A stretch of 5,776 bases of DNA from Planctomycetia bacterium (lineage in GTDB: Bacteria > Planctomycetota > Planctomycetia > Gemmatales > Gemmataceae), in contig SXHE01000050.1 of assembly GCA_005773755.1 (NCBI GenBank), forward strand, positions 1 through 5,776, read 5' to 3'. Below are positions 1-4,943 of this stretch, in pieces. The notes under the pieces are model-generated. The model saw only the letters and a list, made by a program, of their open reading frames with translations, was not told the origin of the DNA and did no database searches. Each line of letters starts with the position of its first letter. Positions within the stretch are counted from its first letter, which is position 1. Position numbers and translations under genes: made by a program.

Positions 1-195
1 CAGGTGAACCCGATCGCCACCAAGACGCAGATCAAGGCGGCGGTCGAGGACCTGTTCAACGTGAAGGTCGAGGCCGTCCGCACCCAGGTGCGCGAGGGCA
101 AGAAGCGCCGGTTCCGCCAGAGCATGGGCCAACTGCCCACCTGGAAGAAGGCCGTCGTCACGCTCAGCGCGGAAGACAAGATCGAGTTCTTCTAG
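1..195 (+). CDS. rplW: 50S ribosomal protein L23, C-terminal part (5' end outside window)
   Basis: The last 64 codons of L23, a 23S rRNA-binding protein at the peptide exit tunnel that serves as a docking site for trigger factor and SRP. The frame is open from base 1, so the gene starts upstream; the GTG at 4 is an internal valine (the V of VNPIATKTQIKAAVEDLF) and not the start. This stretch carries the family's best conserved block: TKTQIKAAVEDLFNVKVEAV, followed by the basic loop GKKRRFRQSMG and the strand WKKAVVTLS. The full family length is about 95-100 residues, so about one third is missing. It is followed directly by rplB, as in nearly all bacteria. The TAG stop lies only two bases before the inverted repeat at 198. 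Identification is firm from sequence pattern and context. Confidence 0.95.
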   Translation, partial: QVNPIATKTQIKAAVEDLFNVKVEAVRTQVREGKKRRFRQSMGQLPTWKKAVVTLSAEDKIEFF

Positions 196-286
196 CAGGC
201 GAGCGGGGGGCTTACGCCCCCCGTTCCGTGGGTGCGAACAACGAAAGAACAGGGGGCGTAAGCCCCCCGCTCGCCGGAGAGATCAC
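196..286 (+). repeat. Long inverted repeat filling the rplW–rplB spacer
   Basis: Arms at 198-226 and 247-275 are reverse complements over 29 positions with one mismatch (C222 against A251); 24 bp (198-221 with 252-275) are perfect. The 20-base centre is 227-246. Each arm is itself a small palindrome: GGGGGGC-TTAC-GCCCCCC on the left, and GGGGGC-GTAA-GCCCCC on the right. In the transcript the right arm would be a hairpin with a GUAA (GNRA-type) tetraloop. The right arm ends next to the rplB ribosome binding site (GGAGA, 276-280). It lacks a T tract, so it is not a standard terminator. It could be an mRNA processing or stability element, a translational control element, or two facing copies of a dispersed repeat. 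Confidence 0.9.
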
Positions 287-1165
287 ATGGGCGTCAAGCA
301 ATACAAACCGACTTCCGCGGGCCGCCGGGCGGGGATGGTGTCCGACTTCGCGGACTGCACCTTCCCGCGCGAGAACAAGCCGGAAAAGTCGCTGCTCAAG
401 CCGAAGCCCAAAAAGGGCGGGCGCAACAACCAGGGCATCACCACGTCCCGGTTCCGCGGCGGCGGTCACAAGCAGCGGTACCGGCAGATCGACTTCAAGC
501 GGACCCGCGACAACGTCGCCGCGACGGTGCTCTCGGTCGAGTACGACCCGAACCGCACCAGCCGCATCGCGCTGATCGAGTACCCGCGCGACGACAAGCA
601 CGAGTTCTCCCGTACCTACATCCTCGCGCCGAACGGCCTCAAGGCCGGCGACAAGGTGATGTCCGGCGAGAGCGACGCGGTCGAGCCGAAGCCGGGCAAC
701 TGCATGCCGCTGTGGAAGGTGCCCCTGGGCATGACCGTTCACAACGTCGAACTGGTGCCGGGCAAGGGCGGCCAGATCTGCCGTTCCGCCGGCTGCGGCG
801 CGACGCTGACCGCACGCGAAAAGGACTGGGCGCAGCTCACGATGCCGAGCGGGGAAATCCGCCGCGTGTCGAGCCGGTGCCGCGCGAGTATCGGCACGGT
901 GTCGAACGCCGAGCACATGAACATCAGCATGGGCAAGGCCGGGCGCATGCGGTGGAAGGGCCGCAAGCCCCACAACCGCGGCACCAGTATGAACCCGACC
1001 GACCACCCGCTGGGCGGCGGCGAGGGCCGCAGCAAGGGCGGTCGCAACCCGGTGTCGCCGACGGGCGTGCCCGCGACGGGCGGCAAGACCCGCCACAAGC
1101 GCAAGCCCGGCGGCAAGTCGATCATCCGCCGCCGCCCGGCCGGTCCGTTCCAGAACACGGCGTGA
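287..1165 (+). CDS. rplB: 50S ribosomal protein L2
   Basis: L2, 292 residues, a primary 23S rRNA-binding protein needed for subunit association and for peptidyl transferase activity. Family landmarks are in order: KPTSAGRR near the N-terminus (8-15), GGRNNQGITTSRFRGGGHKQRYRQIDFKR (44-72) of the OB-fold part, APNGLKAGD (114-122), the SH3-like part with GKGGQICRSAGCGA (159-172), and the C-terminal RNA-binding segment with NPTDHPLGGGEGR (236-248) and a basic end (KRKPGGKSIIRRR). His240 matches the essential His229 of mature E. coli L2. The second histidine of the usual HPH motif is Leu242. The protein is somewhat longer than E. coli L2 (273). The ATG at 287 is chosen because MGVKQYKPTS matches the family start and GGAGA (276-280) precedes it by six bases. 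Confidence 0.97.
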   Translation: MGVKQYKPTSAGRRAGMVSDFADCTFPRENKPEKSLLKPKPKKGGRNNQGITTSRFRGGGHKQRYRQIDFKRTRDNVAATVLSVEYDPNRTSRIALIEYPRDDKHEFSRTYILAPNGLKAGDKVMSGESDAVEPKPGNCMPLWKVPLGMTVHNVELVPGKGGQICRSAGCGATLTAREKDWAQLTMPSGEIRRVSSRCRASIGTVSNAEHMNISMGKAGRMRWKGRKPHNRGTSMNPTDHPLGGGEGRSKGGRNPVSPTGVPATGGKTRHKRKPGGKSIIRRRPAGPFQNTA

Positions 1166-1300
1166 TGAACCGCGCGCGGCTTCGCGGAAATTGCAACTGG
1201 TCGGTTTCGGGTTCGGCTTCTAATTTAAGCAGTCCCGATTGTGTAGGTGCCGGTTTTTGTGTTGTGGCGGCTGGTGGAACACACGAGACGGAAGTAACGT
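1166..1300 (+). other. rplB–rpsS spacer (135 bp), no gene
   Basis: An unusually wide gap for this junction. It begins with a second in-frame stop (TGA at 1166, making TGATGA). A small GC hairpin is possible at 1170-1187 (CCGCG with CGCGG). The segment 1219-1230 is AT-rich relative to its surroundings (TCTAATTTAAGC), and TCTAAT is one base off a bacterial -10 box, but no -35 stands at proper spacing: TTGCAA at 1191-1196 is 22 bases away. A six-base inverted repeat (TGTGTT 1258-1263 with AACACA 1278-1283) precedes rpsS. The only Shine-Dalgarno candidate for rpsS is GGAAG at 1290-1294. No coding potential is evident. Confidence 0.6.
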
Positions 1301-1588
1301 ATGAGCCGGTCGCTGAAGAAAGGCCCGCACGTCGATCTGCGCCTGCTGGCGAAGGTCGAGCGCCAGGGCAAGAACAAAGACGCGATCAAGACCTGGTCGC
1401 GCGACTGCACCATCGTGCCCGAGTTCATCGGGGCGACGTTCCTCGTTCACAACGGCAAGACCTTCGTGAAGGTGTACGTCACGGAGGACATGGTCGGGCA
1501 CAAGCTCGGCGAGTTCTCCCAGACGCGGACGTTCAAGGGGCACTCCGGCGGCAAGAAGGCCGCAGCCGCGGCCCCGGCGGGCAAATAG
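1301..1588 (+). CDS. rpsS: 30S ribosomal protein S19
   Basis: S19, 95 residues against about 92 usually. It binds 16S rRNA in the 30S head together with S13 and contacts the A-site finger of the large subunit. The sequence shows the full family pattern: SRSLKKGPHVD at the start, TWSRDCTIVPEFIGATFLVHNGKTFVKVYVTEDMVGHKLGEF in the middle (residues 31-72), and TRTFKGHSGGKK near the end. A short alanine-rich tail (KKAAAAAPAGK, 85-95) goes slightly beyond the core. The ATG at 1301 gives the canonical MSRSLKKGP start; its ribosome binding site (GGAAG, 1290-1294) is modest. It lies between rplB and rplV in the conserved order. Confidence 0.97.
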   Translation: MSRSLKKGPHVDLRLLAKVERQGKNKDAIKTWSRDCTIVPEFIGATFLVHNGKTFVKVYVTEDMVGHKLGEFSQTRTFKGHSGGKKAAAAAPAGK

Positions 1589-1593
1589 CGAGA

Positions 1594-1678
1594 GTGCTCG
1601 TGGCAGTGGTCGGTGCCGGTGAAGAGCACGGGCAACTGACTACTGGTTCCACTAACACTAACCACTGACCACTGGCAC
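1594..1678 (+). repeat. Heptad (CACTRRC) repeat with inverted partner, rpsS–rplV spacer
   Basis: The 3' half of the 96-bp spacer holds near-tandem units CACTAA, CACTAAC, CACTGAC, CACTGGC (1650-1676), preceded by degenerate units AACTGAC and TACTGGT (1634-1647). The 5' half carries the complementary sense: GTGGCAGTGGTCGGTG (1600-1615) matches the reverse complement of 1663-1678 at 14 of 16 positions, and one of the two mismatches would be a G·U pair in RNA. GTGCTC (1594-1599) and GAGCAC (1624-1629) form a second inverted pair. The motif GTGCCnnnGAAGAG (1613-1626) recurs in the rplX–rplE spacer. No T tract follows, so it is not a simple terminator. Confidence 0.75.
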
Positions 1679-1684
1679 CGAGCG

Positions 1685-2101
1685 ATGGACTACAAAGCTA
1701 AACACCGATTCGCGGACGTCGGCCCCCGGAAGCTCCGGTTGTTCGCCGACCTCGTTCGCGGCAAGAACGTGGACGAGGCGCTCCAACTGCTCGCGTTCTA
1801 CCCGAACCGCGGCGCGATGTTGGTTCGCGCCGTGATTCAGAGCGCCTACGGTAACGCCACCGATCAAGAGTCGCCAGACCCGGACGGCCTGATCGTGTCG
1901 GAGTGCCGCGTCGACGGGGCCCCGACGTTCAAGCGGATCCAGCCCCGCGCCCGCGGCACCGCGTTCGGCATTTTGCGGCGGATGTCGCACATCATCGTGA
2001 CGCTGTCCGACCCGCCGGAAGAAGTGGCCGAAGTTCCGGCCCCCGCCGCACCGGTCGCGAGCACACCGGAACCGGCACCGGCCGCGGCACCAGGGGCGTG
2101 A
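1685..2101 (+). CDS. rplV: 50S ribosomal protein L22 with Ala/Pro-rich C-terminal tail
   Basis: L22, 138 residues against about 110 in E. coli. It lines the peptide exit tunnel through a long beta hairpin and contacts all 23S rRNA domains. The core (1-109) shows AKHRFADVGPRKLRLFADLVRGKNVDEALQLL, then RGAMLVRAVIQSAYGNA (42-58), the beta-hairpin stretch VDGAPTFKRIQPRARGTAFGILRRMSHIIV (76-105) and the usual terminal SD (108-109). Residues 110-138 are an added low-complexity tail rich in Ala and Pro with several Glu and no Lys or Arg. The ATG at 1685 matches the family start (MDYKAKHR); the Shine-Dalgarno signal is weak, only GAG at 1680-1682. Confidence 0.96.
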   Translation: MDYKAKHRFADVGPRKLRLFADLVRGKNVDEALQLLAFYPNRGAMLVRAVIQSAYGNATDQESPDPDGLIVSECRVDGAPTFKRIQPRARGTAFGILRRMSHIIVTLSDPPEEVAEVPAPAAPVASTPEPAPAAAPGA

Positions 2102-2124
2102 CGGAACGAGTCAAAGGTTCGGCG

Positions 2125-2151
2125 CGGGGGCCGGCGGAGGGCCGGCCCCTG
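2125..2151 (+). promoter_or_regulatory. Strong GC hairpin with GGAGG loop, rplV–rpsC spacer
   Basis: GGGGCCGGC (2127-2135) and GCCGGCCCC (2141-2149) are perfect 9-bp complements; a G·U pair (2126/2150) and a C-G pair (2125/2151) extend the stem to 11. The five-base loop (2136-2140) is exactly GGAGG, the Shine-Dalgarno core. It stands 66 bases before the rpsC TTG codon. It is followed by GTTGTTTC, not a run of T, so an intrinsic terminator is doubtful. It may act as a ribosome standby or binding site, an mRNA stability element, or have no regulatory role. Confidence 0.65.
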
Positions 2152-2196
2152 AGTTGTTTCATCGGAACACGAACGCGTGGGCCAAGCGCGCAGCGC

Positions 2197-2201
2197 GAGG
2201 A
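2197..2201 (+). promoter_or_regulatory. Ribosome binding site for rpsC that decides its TTG start
   Basis: GAGGA at 2197-2201 sits five bases before TTG at 2207. The upstream in-frame GTG at 2177 has no comparable signal before it, and would add ten residues not found in the S3 family. Confidence 0.8.
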
Positions 2202-2206
2202 TAATC

Positions 2207-2950
2207 TTGGGCCAGAAAGTCCGACCGACGGGGTTCCGCACCGGCATCATGCGACCGTGGCGCAGCACGTGGTACGCCAACAAGCAGGACTACGCCGAAC
2301 TGCTCCTGGAAGACGCCAAGATCCGGAAGTTCATCGCGGCGTTTCTGACCGACACGAAGGCCCGCCAGCCGCAGCGGCCCGCCATCGCCGACATCCGCAT
2401 CGAGCGCACCCGCGAGCGCGTCACGATCCACGTGACCAGCAGCCGCGTCGGGGCGATCATCGGTAAGAAGGGCGAGAAGATCGACAAGCTGACCAAGGCG
2501 CTGGAGAAGTTGACCCGCCGGCACATCGAGGTCAAGACCATCGAAGTGACCCGGCCTGAGATCGACGCCCAGCTCATCGCTGAAGACATCGCGGAGCAAC
2601 TGGAGAAGCGGGCCAGCTTCCGCCGCACCATGAAGCAGGCGATGCAGCGGGCGATGGAGGGCGGCGCGAAGGGCGTGAAACTCCAACTGTCCGGGCGGCT
2701 CGGCGGCGCGGAAATGGCCCGCTGCGAGAAGGGCATGGAAGGGTCCATCCCGCTCTCGACGCTCCGGTGCAAGATCGAGTACGGGTTCACCGAAGCGGCG
2801 ACGCCGCAAGGGAACATCGGGATCAAAGTGTGGGTCAACCAGGGCGACTACCTGGGCGAAATGCTCGACGTGACCGACGCCTCGGCCGCCGGCACGCAAA
2901 AGCGCCGCCCGCGCCGCGGCGGTCCGGGTGGCGGCGGTGGCGGCCGGTAG
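2207..2950 (+). CDS. rpsC: 30S ribosomal protein S3 (TTG start)
   Basis: S3, 247 residues from the TTG at 2207. It sits in the 30S head at the mRNA entry channel, where it contributes to mRNA unwinding. The N-terminus MGQKVRPTGFRTG is the family signature and fixes the start; GAGGA precedes it by five bases. The KH domain has VGAIIGKKGEKIDKL (81-95) with the GKKG loop at 86-89. The C-terminal domain follows with RASFRRTMKQAMQRAM (135-150), where Arg139, Arg140 and Lys143 match the E. coli unwinding residues R131, R132 and K135, then LSGRLGGAEMAR (161-172), IPLSTLRCKIEYGF (181-194) and GIKVWV (205-210). The tail (RRPRRGGPGGGGGGR) is basic and glycine-rich. Order between rplV and rplP is conserved. 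Confidence 0.96.
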   Translation: MGQKVRPTGFRTGIMRPWRSTWYANKQDYAELLLEDAKIRKFIAAFLTDTKARQPQRPAIADIRIERTRERVTIHVTSSRVGAIIGKKGEKIDKLTKALEKLTRRHIEVKTIEVTRPEIDAQLIAEDIAEQLEKRASFRRTMKQAMQRAMEGGAKGVKLQLSGRLGGAEMARCEKGMEGSIPLSTLRCKIEYGFTEAATPQGNIGIKVWVNQGDYLGEMLDVTDASAAGTQKRRPRRGGPGGGGGGR

Positions 2951-2957
2951 TGCTTCC

Positions 2958-3030
2958 TAGCCGGCCTTACAGAACTGAGGGCCGGGTGCTTAACGGGTCA
3001 TAAAGGTCCGGTCTTCTATGAGGCCGGCTA
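2958..3030 (+). promoter_or_regulatory. Competing inverted repeats, rpsC–rplP spacer
   Basis: TAGCCGGCCT (2958-2967) and AGGCCGGCTA (3021-3030) are perfect 10-bp complements spanning most of the spacer. Each arm can instead fold locally: CCGGCCTT (2961-2968) with 2978-2985, and CCGGTCT (3008-3014) with AGGCCGG (3021-3027), each with one G·U pair. The long-range and local folds exclude each other. CCGGC followed by TACAGAA also occurs as a direct repeat (2961-2974 with one extra CT, and 3024-3035). No T tract follows. Attenuation, mRNA processing or a dispersed repeat are all possible. Confidence 0.65.
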
Positions 3031-3044
3031 CAGAAGAGCAAGAC

Positions 3045-3048
3045 GGAG
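3045..3048 (+). promoter_or_regulatory. Ribosome binding site for rplP
   Basis: GGAG at 3045-3048 stands seven bases before ATG 3056 and only four before the adjacent in-frame GTG at 3053. The spacing favours the ATG. Confidence 0.7.
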
Positions 3049-3055
3049 ACCGGTG

Positions 3056-3511
3056 ATGCCTCAGATGCCCAAGCGGGTGAAGTTCCGAAAGGCCCAGCGT
3101 GGCGTGGTGCGCGCACGCACGACCCGCAAGAAGTACAACGGGCCGATCAAGGGCAACGCGCACCGCGGGAACTACGTGTCCTACGGCGACTTCGGCCTGC
3201 AAACGCTCGAAGGCGGCTGGCTGTCGGCCGAAGTCATCGAGAGCGGGCGCGTGACCATGACGCGATTCGTATCCGGCGAGGGCCGGTACTACATCCGCGT
3301 GTTCCCGCACAAGCCGGTGACGTCGATCCCGGCCGAAACGCGAATGGGTAAGGGCAAAGGCGAACCGGAGTACTGGGCCGCGGTCGTGCGCCCCGGCCAG
3401 ATCCTGTTCGAGATCGGCGGCCTGCCCGAAGCCGCCGCCCGCGACTGCCTCGCCCGCGTCGCGTACAAGATGCCGTTCAAGTGCCGGTTCGTAACCCGGA
3501 GGCCCGCATAG
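3056..3511 (+). CDS. rplP: 50S ribosomal protein L16 with N-terminal-region insertion
   Basis: L16, 151 residues against 136 in E. coli. It binds 23S rRNA near the A-site tRNA and is needed late in 50S assembly. Family landmarks: MPKRVKFRKAQRG (4-16), SYGDFGLQ (42-49), AMTR-like VTMTRFV (66-72), YYIRVFPHKPVT (78-89), ETRMGKGKGEPEYWAAVVRPGQILFEI (94-120) and a terminal KCRFVTRR. Arg96 in the RMGKGKG motif matches E. coli Arg81, which is hydroxylated there. Compared with E. coli, about 14 residues are added between FRK and DFGL, around RTTRKKYNGPIKGNAHRGN (21-39). The ATG at 3056 is preferred over GTG at 3053 on spacing to GGAG; the two differ by one residue. Confidence 0.96.
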   Translation: MPQMPKRVKFRKAQRGVVRARTTRKKYNGPIKGNAHRGNYVSYGDFGLQTLEGGWLSAEVIESGRVTMTRFVSGEGRYYIRVFPHKPVTSIPAETRMGKGKGEPEYWAAVVRPGQILFEIGGLPEAAARDCLARVAYKMPFKCRFVTRRPA

Positions 3512-3530
3512 CGGAGTACGGTGCGGGTGC

Positions 3531-3598
3531 GAGTGTGTGGAGGAGACCGGGCCGAGTGCCCTTGGATTTCACTCACACTCACACTCACACTCACACTC
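3531..3598 (+). repeat. CACTCA hexamer tandem repeat, rplP–rpmC spacer
   Basis: CACTCA is repeated 4.8 times without error (3570-3598). GAGTGTG at 3531-3537, on the 5' side, is complementary to CACACTC inside the array, so a stem could form. The run starting TTTCACTCACACTCAC (3567-3582) matches TTTCACTAACACTGAC (5381-5396) at 14 of 16 positions, which ties it to the heptad repeats of the other spacers. The array could vary in copy number between strains by slippage. Confidence 0.85.
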
Positions 3599-3606
3599 CC
3601 CACCGC

Positions 3607-3612
3607 AGGTGA
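3607..3612 (+). promoter_or_regulatory. Ribosome binding site for rpmC
   Basis: AGGTGA at 3607-3612 is a perfect match to the 5'-distal part of the anti-Shine-Dalgarno complement (…GGAGGTGA). The last G of AGG is seven bases before the ATG at 3617, and this fixes the start downstream of the CACTCA array. Confidence 0.75.
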
Positions 3613-3616
3613 GAAC

Positions 3617-4075
3617 ATGCCTAACAAGATGAAAGAGTTCCGGGGGATGAGCGAGGAGCAACTCACGCTCGCCCTCAAGGACACTGAAAAGCACCTGTTC
3701 CAGCTCCGCTTCCAGTCGGCCACCGACCGCTTGGAGACGCCGTCCGAAATCCGCAAGGCGAAGCGCGACATCGCCCGGATCAAGACGCTCCAACGCGAGA
3801 AGGAACTGGGCGAACTCGAGGCGCTCTCGGCGGAGCAGCTCGCGACCCGCATCGCGAAGCTCGAAGCGACCGAAGCCGCGAACCTGCCCGGCAAGCGCAC
3901 CGCGCACCGCCGCGGCGCTCGACTCACGCGGTTCTACGTCGCGAAGGGCGGGAAGTTGCCCGTCGCGCCGCCGGCCCCGCCGGTAGCACCGGCCGCGGCC
4001 AAGACCGAAGCCAAGAAGACAGACGCCAAGACGCCGGCGAAGAAAACCGAACCGGCTAAGGGGAGTGGTAAGTAA
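3617..4075 (+). CDS. rpmC: 50S ribosomal protein L29, greatly extended at C-terminus
   Basis: L29, 152 residues where the family is usually 60-70. L29 is a two-helix protein at the exit tunnel rim next to L23. The core is clear in residues 1-64: MKEFRGMSEEQL, then HLFQLRFQSATDRLETPSEIRKAKRDIARIKTLQREKE. Beyond it comes a further charged, probably helical stretch (65-90), a basic segment (GKRTAHRRGARLTRFYVAKGGK, 92-113), and a Pro/Ala/Lys tail with repeated AKKT/AKTPAKK motifs (114-152) resembling histone H1-type tails in composition. The ATG at 3617 follows AGGTGA; an in-frame GTG at 3521 would translate the repeat array and is unlikely. The stop overlaps the rpsQ start as TAATG. Function of the extension is unknown. 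Confidence 0.92.
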   Translation: MPNKMKEFRGMSEEQLTLALKDTEKHLFQLRFQSATDRLETPSEIRKAKRDIARIKTLQREKELGELEALSAEQLATRIAKLEATEAANLPGKRTAHRRGARLTRFYVAKGGKLPVAPPAPPVAPAAAKTEAKKTDAKTPAKKTEPAKGSGK

Positions 4076-4446
4076 TGGCGGACACGAGCACCCCGGCCGC
4101 GGCCGGCGAAAAAACGACGGGCCGGCGGCTCCTTGAAGGGGTCGTCACCCGCGACAAGATGACCAAGACCCGCCGCGTCGAGGTCGAGCGCCTCGTGCGC
4201 CACCCGAAGTACGGCAAGTTCGTCAAGCGCCGGACCGCGTGCTACGTCCATGACGAGAAGAACGAGTCGCACCTGGGCGACACCGTCGAGATCATCGAGA
4301 GCCGGCCGCTCTCCAAGACCAAGCGCTGGGACCTGGTGAAGATCGTCAAGAAGGCCCCGAGCCGGACGCTCTCGAACCTGGAAGGCGCGGTCGCCGGGGC
4401 CGACGCCGCGGCCCCTGCCGTACCGAAGGCCGAAGAGAAGAAGTGA
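4075..4446 (+). CDS. rpsQ: 30S ribosomal protein S17 with N- and C-terminal extensions
   Basis: S17, 123 residues against 84 in E. coli. It is an OB-fold primary binder of 16S rRNA in the 30S body. The core is residues 17-95: LEGVVTRDKMTKTRRVEVERLVRHPKYGKFVKRRTACYVHDEKNESHLGDTVEIIESRPLSKTKRWDLVKIV. The family signature GDTVEIIESRPLSKTKRW (68-85) is intact. About 14 residues (ADTSTPAAAGEKTT) are added in front and about 28 behind, the latter Ala-rich with Lys/Glu at the end. The start ATG shares its A with the rpmC stop (TAATG), suggesting coupled translation; GGAG (4062-4065) inside rpmC serves as ribosome binding site. This is the only junction in the window without a spacer. Confidence 0.96.
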   Translation: MADTSTPAAAGEKTTGRRLLEGVVTRDKMTKTRRVEVERLVRHPKYGKFVKRRTACYVHDEKNESHLGDTVEIIESRPLSKTKRWDLVKIVKKAPSRTLSNLEGAVAGADAAAPAVPKAEEKK

Positions 4447-4514
4447 GTGGGTCGGGCGGAACGCCGAGAGGGTGCCGTCTTCCGCGAGAGTTCCGCACTG
4501 CGAACGGGTGAACC
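4447..4514 (+). other. rpsQ–rplN spacer with alternative small hairpins
   Basis: GCGGAAC (4456-4462) can pair with GTTCCGC (4490-4496, 7 bp), or its first six bases with TTCCGC (4480-4485). The two partner copies are a direct repeat ten bases apart. The stems are short and may be chance in GC-rich sequence. The rplN ribosome binding site GGGTGA (4506-4511) lies after them. Confidence 0.4.
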
Positions 4515-4880
4515 ATGATTCAGATGTATACCTACCTCGACGTGGCCGACAACACCGGGGCCAAAGAGGTCATGTGCATTCAGGTGCTGGGCGGCAGCAA
4601 GCGCCGGGTCGCGCACCTGGGCGACATCATCCGCGCCAGCGTGAAGAAGGCACTACCGGGCGGCGACGTGAAGCAGGGCGACGTGGTCAAGGGCGTCGTG
4701 GTGCGCACCCGCGTCGCCACCCGCCGCGAGGACGGCTCGTACGTCCGCTTCGACCGCAACGCCCTGGTGCTGCTCGACAACGACAACAACCCGCGCGGGA
4801 CGCGCATTTTCGGGGCCGTGCCCCGCGAACTCCGGGCCAAGTTCAATAAGATCCTCAGTCTGGCCGCCGAAGTGGTGTGA
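4515..4880 (+). CDS. rplN: 50S ribosomal protein L14
   Basis: L14, 121 residues against 123 in E. coli, without extensions. It binds 23S rRNA and L19 and forms an intersubunit bridge; RsfS acts on it in other bacteria. The whole chain follows the family: MIQMYTYLDVADNTGAKEVMCIQVLGGSKRR at the start, GDIIRASVKKALPGGDVKQGDVVKGVVVRTR (36-66), RREDGSYVRFDRNALVLL (70-87) and GTRIFGAVPRELR...KILSLAAEVV at the end. The ATG at 4515 gives the canonical MIQ start; GGGTGA (4506-4511) is the ribosome binding site. It opens the part that corresponds to the spc operon in E. coli; no promoter is apparent in the preceding spacer, so it is probably cotranscribed with rpsQ. Confidence 0.97.
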   Translation: MIQMYTYLDVADNTGAKEVMCIQVLGGSKRRVAHLGDIIRASVKKALPGGDVKQGDVVKGVVVRTRVATRREDGSYVRFDRNALVLLDNDNNPRGTRIFGAVPRELRAKFNKILSLAAEVV

Positions 4881-4943
4881 GGTCGCGCTCGCCTTCGGCT
4901 TGCGGCTAACGACGCCACCAAAGACCTAACACCGAACACAGCT
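4881..4943 (+). other. rplN–rplX spacer without a Shine-Dalgarno sequence
   Basis: 63 bp with a weak GCC-TTC-GGC hairpin near the start. The 30 bases before the rplX ATG are purine-poor in the sense needed: no GGAG, GAGG, AGGA or GGTG is present, unlike most other genes here. Confidence 0.55.

Noticed and set aside
212..1096. Long minus-strand open frame opposite rplB, and similar antisense frames opposite other genes
   Set aside because: They mirror strongly biased GC-rich codons of clear ribosomal genes, their translations are Arg/Ala/His-rich without recognisable domains, and they have no fitting context.
1191..1224. Internal promoter before rpsS (TTGCAA … TCTAAT)
   Set aside because: The boxes are 22 bases apart rather than about 17, and the -35 match is poor; kept only as a remark on the spacer.
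712..1668. Plus-strand open frame of 318 codons overlapping rplB and rpsS
   Set aside because: Runs out of frame through two certain genes, and its composition is that of a frame shadow.
3053..3055. GTG at 3053 as the start of rplP
   Set aside because: Only four bases from GGAG; ATG at 3056 has better spacing. The difference is one residue and cannot be settled absolutely.
3567..3598. CACTCA array as a CRISPR or coding repeat
   Set aside because: Six-base units without spacers are a simple tandem repeat, and it lies between a clear stop codon and a clear ribosome binding site.
3521..3616. GTG at 3521 as the start of rpmC
   Set aside because: It would translate the CACTCA repeat into a Leu-Thr run and add 32 residues not found in L29; AGGTGA and ATG at 3617 fit far better.
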